This document shows, one piece after another, positions 60,582 to 64,000 of a stretch of DNA of 64,000 nt. Origin of the DNA: Trichomonas vaginalis G3. Lineage: Eukaryota; Parabasalia; Trichomonadida; Trichomonadidae. The stretch covers positions 30,209,896 through 30,273,895 of the forward strand of contig NC_067206.1 of the NCBI RefSeq assembly GCF_026262505.1, in the 5' to 3' direction. The translations under genes and the position numbers were made by a program. Every line of letters starts with the position of its first letter. Position 1 is the first letter of the stretch. The notes under the pieces were generated by a model. It searched no databases. It was not told where the DNA came from and saw nothing but the letters and a program-made list of their open reading frames with translations.

Positions 60582-61001
60582 TTAGAACATTTCTGGGTCA
60601 ATGTCAATGTTCTCTTCCTCTTTAGGAGCAAACACTGGCTTAGACTCTAAAATCTTTTTACCCAATTTACCTTGAACTTCTACAACTTTAGACTCATAAT
60701 ATTCATAGTCGTCTGCTTTCTTTGGTTCATAAGGTATAACAAGTTTGTATGCTTTGCCTTCTTTAAGGTTTGAAAACCTTCTGTCAAAACTTTCTTTGAC
60801 TGTTAACAAACCTTCTATGTCTAAGTCTTCAAATTTCGCACCATTTTTAGTCACAATAGCAAACTTAACTGGTTCGATGTTCCAAACTTTGTCAAATGAA
60901 GACTTTTCAAAATGGTAGAAGTAAACATTCAAATATGTGAATGGGTCTAGTTCTTCTTTAAGTCCTGACATGTACTTGTTGACTGAGATGAATTTCGTCA
61001 T
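60582..61001 (-). CDS. Unknown 139-residue protein next to the helicase, element B
   Basis: Looks whole. MTKFISVNKYMSGLKEELDP start, beta-rich centre and acidic end EEENIDIDPEMF. It follows the helicase gene on the same strand. A single-strand DNA-binding role would fit but is inference. It converges with the gene at 60119, with 16 bases between. Confidence 0.55.
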   Translation of the reverse strand: MTKFISVNKYMSGLKEELDPFTYLNVYFYHFEKSSFDKVWNIEPVKFAIVTKNGAKFEDLDIEGLLTVKESFDRRFSNLKEGKAYKLVIPYEPKKADDYEYYESKVVEVQGKLGKKILESKPVFAPKEEENIDIDPEMF

Positions 61002-61039
61002 CTTTTCTATCGGATAAAAAAAATATTTTTTTTTAAAAT

Positions 61040-62273
61040 TTACTCAGAAAAATTTTTCTTTGTATATACACCATTCTGTACGTCTAAAAGACTTTTGACA
61101 TTTGCCAAGAATGTTCGTTTAGACGCTGTCATATAACCATACTCTTGGCAATACTGTTTATACGAATCGTACAATGACCTTTCATCTAAACACTCAAAGT
61201 CAGTTTCATCTATGAACAGTTCATATACACTCTTGTTTGCTTCTAACAATGTTTGTCTCTCTTCGGTATGTGGAATTTGTCTTGGATTGAACTTAGAAAT
61301 ATCTAATGTCATGAAATATGAGAACAAGTGGTTGTAAAAGTCAGATGTCAAAGTTTCTGCTAAGTCGTCAAAATATTCTGTATCTTGCATATGAGAATCT
61401 GACGTTCTGACAACTACATATCTTCTGTCAGAACTTTCTAACTTCATCGGAACGGCGTTGTTTGAAACCATGATGAAATTTGCAACATTTTCACAAACTC
61501 TTTGGTCTTTATATTTTCTTTCAACAACTCCAACTTTGTCTGTTATAAGACTCTTCAAAGCATCTGAGTTCAAAACTTTTGTTGTATCTATACTTTGAAG
61601 TTCGTTACATACTATAAGTTTCATATTCTCTATTGAAGAGTTAAATTTACCGCAGATGTTTTCTAAGTTTGTCATATTCGGGTTCGAATAGCCCTCTAAC
61701 AGTTTGCAAGATATCTGTAAAGAAAGTGTTCTTACCTGTTCCTTGTTTTCCAATTATGATGAGAGCAGTTTCATTTTTAGCACTTGGATGTTGTAAGATG
61801 TTTGCAAACCAACATAAGATATACTCATAGACTCTTTCGTTTCCATTGCATATAATTTCTTTGACATGGTCTAACCAAGCTTCTATAACATTTTCTTTCC
61901 ATTCTACTTGTTCGTATTTATATCCAGTGAAGATAGAATAGAAGTTTGGAGAAGGTGTATAGAACTTTATACCACGAACTGAAAAATCTTCTAACTTTGA
62001 CAATAAGATATCCCAAGCATCTAACATCTTCATACCAACTTGTACGACTTTTATTTTCTTAAGTTTCTGTTTACATTCTTGTTCTGAAACTATTGTCGCT
62101 CTTGGTTTGTTAAAGACTACATCCCATTCTTTCATGACATAACATTCTGGGGCAGAGTCGACATAAATGACTAAACGTTTCAAATTCTCGACTGCTTTGT
62201 TATAGTCTCTAAATGGACACATATTTCTGAACGCTTGGAAGTCATAAAAATCTGAAACGTCTATTCTGTACAT
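61040..62273 (-). pseudogene. SF3 (D5-like) helicase, element B
   Basis: Sister of the whole 412-residue gene at 12736. Same P-loop IGKQGTGKNTFF, Walker B LIVCNELQS, sensor NFIMVSNN and SSDRRYVVVRT. Replicative helicase. Broken, about one break. Confidence 0.88.
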
Positions 62274-62305
62274 TTTTTTATATAAAATAAAAAAAAATAT
62301 TTTTT

Positions 62306-63109
62306 TTATTCTTGACTTTGTTGCATTTGTTCCATTTGTTGCATTTGTTGTTCTTGAGCTATTTGTTGTTGAAGTTGTTCTTGTAGTACAATACTTTCAC
62401 CAGTTGCATCTTCCAATTCGAAACTTTCTGCCGTCATTGACAAATACATAGGACATAAAAGTTTTACAGGAACAAAGTTTGCGTCAACTAAGGTTAAGTT
62501 TATGTTTGCTAAAGTGTTTGAGTTTACTAAAGCTGAAAACTCTGCATTCGAATGAACAATAGGCAAACCAGCAGAGAATGTGTTGTTTATACGCATGAGT
62601 ATCTTTTGGTCATAGTAGTTTCTGTCGACATTCGAATAGCACTTTGAACCTAAGTTTGAAACAATATATAAAATAGGTGTACTTAAAGTCAATGGAACAG
62701 ACATTCCTTGTATGACACCTTTTCCTGTTATAGGAAACTGTTGGTAGTAAAAACCAGATATAAGTTTTGTATTATAGCTCATATCGTTTATACTAAACTC
62801 AGTCGGACATCCAAACATAATGAAACCTGCTCTAGTTGCAGCACATGTTACATCCGTCCTTAAAGTATTAAATAAGTCAACAAAACCTGTTGGTGGTATA
62901 TCTGAGTAAGTATCTTCAAAGAAGTATTTTTTACCATTCACAACAACAAAGTCTTCTGGTGTCAAAAGAGCAAAACAGGCTTTAGTCGTCATCGTGTTTA
63001 AGGTCAGTTTACAATATCGTCCTTGAGGACTTTGTAAGTTTGTTGTTATAGAATTATATGACTCAGGGTTTTTAGTCGTAATAGTATAAACCACTATGTC
63101 TTCTGCCAT
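62306..63109 (-). CDS. Penton-like minor capsid protein, element B
   Basis: 267 residues, looks whole; it differs from the A copy mainly in the number of glutamine-rich tail units (QQIAQE). Strand order resembles the element C protein at 32690. Tail-length change by slippage in a CAA/TTG repeat is likely. Confidence 0.6.
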   Translation of the reverse strand: MAEDIVVYTITTKNPESYNSITTNLQSPQGRYCKLTLNTMTTKACFALLTPEDFVVVNGKKYFFEDTYSDIPPTGFVDLFNTLRTDVTCAATRAGFIMFGCPTEFSINDMSYNTKLISGFYYQQFPITGKGVIQGMSVPLTLSTPILYIVSNLGSKCYSNVDRNYYDQKILMRINNTFSAGLPIVHSNAEFSALVNSNTLANINLTLVDANFVPVKLLCPMYLSMTAESFELEDATGESIVLQEQLQQQIAQEQQMQQMEQMQQSQE

Positions 63110-63348
63110 TACATATATTTAAAGTTTTTCTGAAAGTGGAGAAGAACTTCATCTAAACTTTCACATGGTGTTTCTTGAAGTTCTCTGTCTAAGAAGTTCA
63201 AATATTTTGTAAAGACATAGAACTTTCCTTTGTCTACACGAACAAACAAAACAGGGTCTTTCATATCGTTCAAAAGTGTGTAAAGTCCTTTACATGAAAT
63301 AAAGTCTATATTGTTTTTCTTCAAACATCTTTCAAGAAGTTTTGACAT
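63109..63348 (-). CDS. Unknown 79-residue protein, element B
   Basis: Same as the gene at 14825 with a slightly longer end (HFQKNFKYM). It overlaps the penton-like gene by one base, so a joint transcript is likely. Function unknown. Confidence 0.6.
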   Translation of the reverse strand: MSKLLERCLKKNNIDFISCKGLYTLLNDMKDPVLFVRVDKGKFYVFTKYLNFLDRELQETPCESLDEVLLHFQKNFKYM

Positions 63349-63354
63349 TTTTAC

Positions 63355-63936
63355 TTAGCAACTAAATTTTAATGAAATGTTGTGGTCGTCAAATATTTTT
63401 ATGACGTCTGGGAAACTATATTTTAAGTTCAACGTTTCACCTCCTTTCATAACGTATATCTTGTCAATGACATTATATGAAACACCACAGCAAGCAATGT
63501 CGGGTTCGATTTCTTTGATGTTTATATCGTCTGCCTCTGTCAAAAGTTTCAATAGTTCTTTCAAAATTTCATGAGGTGCAATGACATATGAGTTCACTTT
63601 TACAGGGTTGTGTTCAACCAAGTTTAACATTATACCCAAAGCCTGACAAATCTTCTCCTGAGTTTTAAGTTTGTCTTTAAGTTGTTGGTAGTCGTTTCGA
63701 ATATCTGCAACAGAACTTAAGTCTCTGCTAACTTCAGGATATGTTGGTTGTTCTTTTACAGGAACTATTGTTATACCATCTTCGTCTTCGTATGGTTTCC
63801 CCACTTCAACATCTCTTTCTTTGACATTGACAACAACACTTTGACTGTTTGTTTGAGTTGGTGAATTTAACTTCACATCTGCCATCGCCATTAAACCTTT
63901 TGAAACACTTACGCTTCTATTTTTCGGAAATGACAT
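63355..63936 (-). CDS. CCG-motif protein, element B
   Basis: 194 residues, looks whole from the start MSFPKNRSVSVSKG. C-terminal domain with APHEILKELLKLLTEADD, DIACCGVSYN, and FPDVIKIFDDHNISLKF. Related to the element C gene at 31502. The upstream extension of the frame was rejected because it crosses the divergent gene at 63955. Confidence 0.6.
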   Translation of the reverse strand: MSFPKNRSVSVSKGLMAMADVKLNSPTQTNSQSVVVNVKERDVEVGKPYEDEDGITIVPVKEQPTYPEVSRDLSSVADIRNDYQQLKDKLKTQEKICQALGIMLNLVEHNPVKVNSYVIAPHEILKELLKLLTEADDINIKEIEPDIACCGVSYNVIDKIYVMKGGETLNLKYSFPDVIKIFDDHNISLKFSC

Positions 63937-63954
63937 TTTACTTAGAATAAAAAG

Positions 63955-64000
63955 ATGGACGTATTTGAGTATCTCTTCGAATTGAAGCAAAACAAAGTTT
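63955..64000 (+). CDS. 5' end of an unknown gene, element B
   Basis: First 15 codons, MDVFEYLFELKQNKV, identical to the gene at 15658 in A; runs off the right edge. It shares an 18-base divergent promoter with the CCG-motif gene. Confidence 0.6.
   Translation, partial: MDVFEYLFELKQNKV

Larger units (their letters stand above)
46630..64000. mobile_element. Maverick/Polinton element B (left 17.4 kb)
   Basis: Sister copy of element A in the same orientation. It begins with the terminal repeat at 46630-46699 and runs off the right edge inside a gene that starts at 63955. By comparison with A, about 5.5 kb including the capsid gene should follow outside the window. The gene order matches A from the fibre gene onward. 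The visible part is broken, with about six breaks. Intergenic repeat arrays differ most from A: the 85-bp array has six units here and about one in A. Recent insertion, into an open frame of element C. Confidence 0.9.

Noticed and set aside
1-64000. tRNA, rRNA or snRNA genes
   Set aside because: I saw no cloverleaf with conserved A and B boxes and no rRNA-like sequence.

Overview
The window is AT-rich and intron-poor, and almost every base belongs to a transposable element. Nested Maverick/Polinton elements, a Mutator-like DNA transposon, TCA-type initiators close to start codons and the hairpin terminus built on GGCAC-ttc-GTGCC all point to a trichomonad, most likely Trichomonas vaginalis, whose genome is known to be filled with Mavericks. 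I see no unambiguous host gene, no rRNA and no tRNA.

Layout. (1) 1-21232 is Maverick A. Its left end lies about 2.5 kb outside the window, judged from its sister copy. (2) 21233-46629 is Maverick C, a different family; neither of its own ends is visible, because A and B abut open frames at its two sides. (3) 21274-26601 is a complete Mutator-like element (MULE) inside the left edge of C, with a 9-bp target duplication. (4) 46630-64000 is Maverick B, a near-identical sister of A in the same orientation, cut by the right edge. C was therefore there first, and A, B and the MULE came later. All three Mavericks are fossils with several broken genes: roughly fifteen breaks in A, six in the visible part of B and a dozen in C.

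Genes. A and B encode a D12-class adenine methyltransferase (seen only in B, because A is cut), two paralogous structural-type proteins, a phage-like collar-domain fibre, an rve integrase, small amphipathic proteins, a compact DNA polymerase B-like protein, a KilA-N/T5orf172 protein, an A32-type packaging ATPase, an SF3 helicase, a penton-like minor capsid protein, a candidate major capsid protein and a long coiled-coil protein. C has the same functional kit in another order: capsid, ATPase, penton, fibre, a primase-helicase fusion, integrase and a classical protein-primed polymerase B with an HNH-like zinc cluster. The kits amount to self-copying, virion-forming elements: polymerase, helicase and primase for replication, integrase for insertion, and capsid proteins, ATPase and fibre for a particle.

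The least explained material is non-coding. Hairpins in B (and one in A) keep the same fold while their stem sequences change. In C, trains of 13-nt mini-hairpins at 15-nt spacing hold stop codons in their loops. Intergenic modules of A and B are bounded by AAAATATATTTT and bracket single genes as inverted bookends. One motif is shared by the repeats of all three Mavericks.
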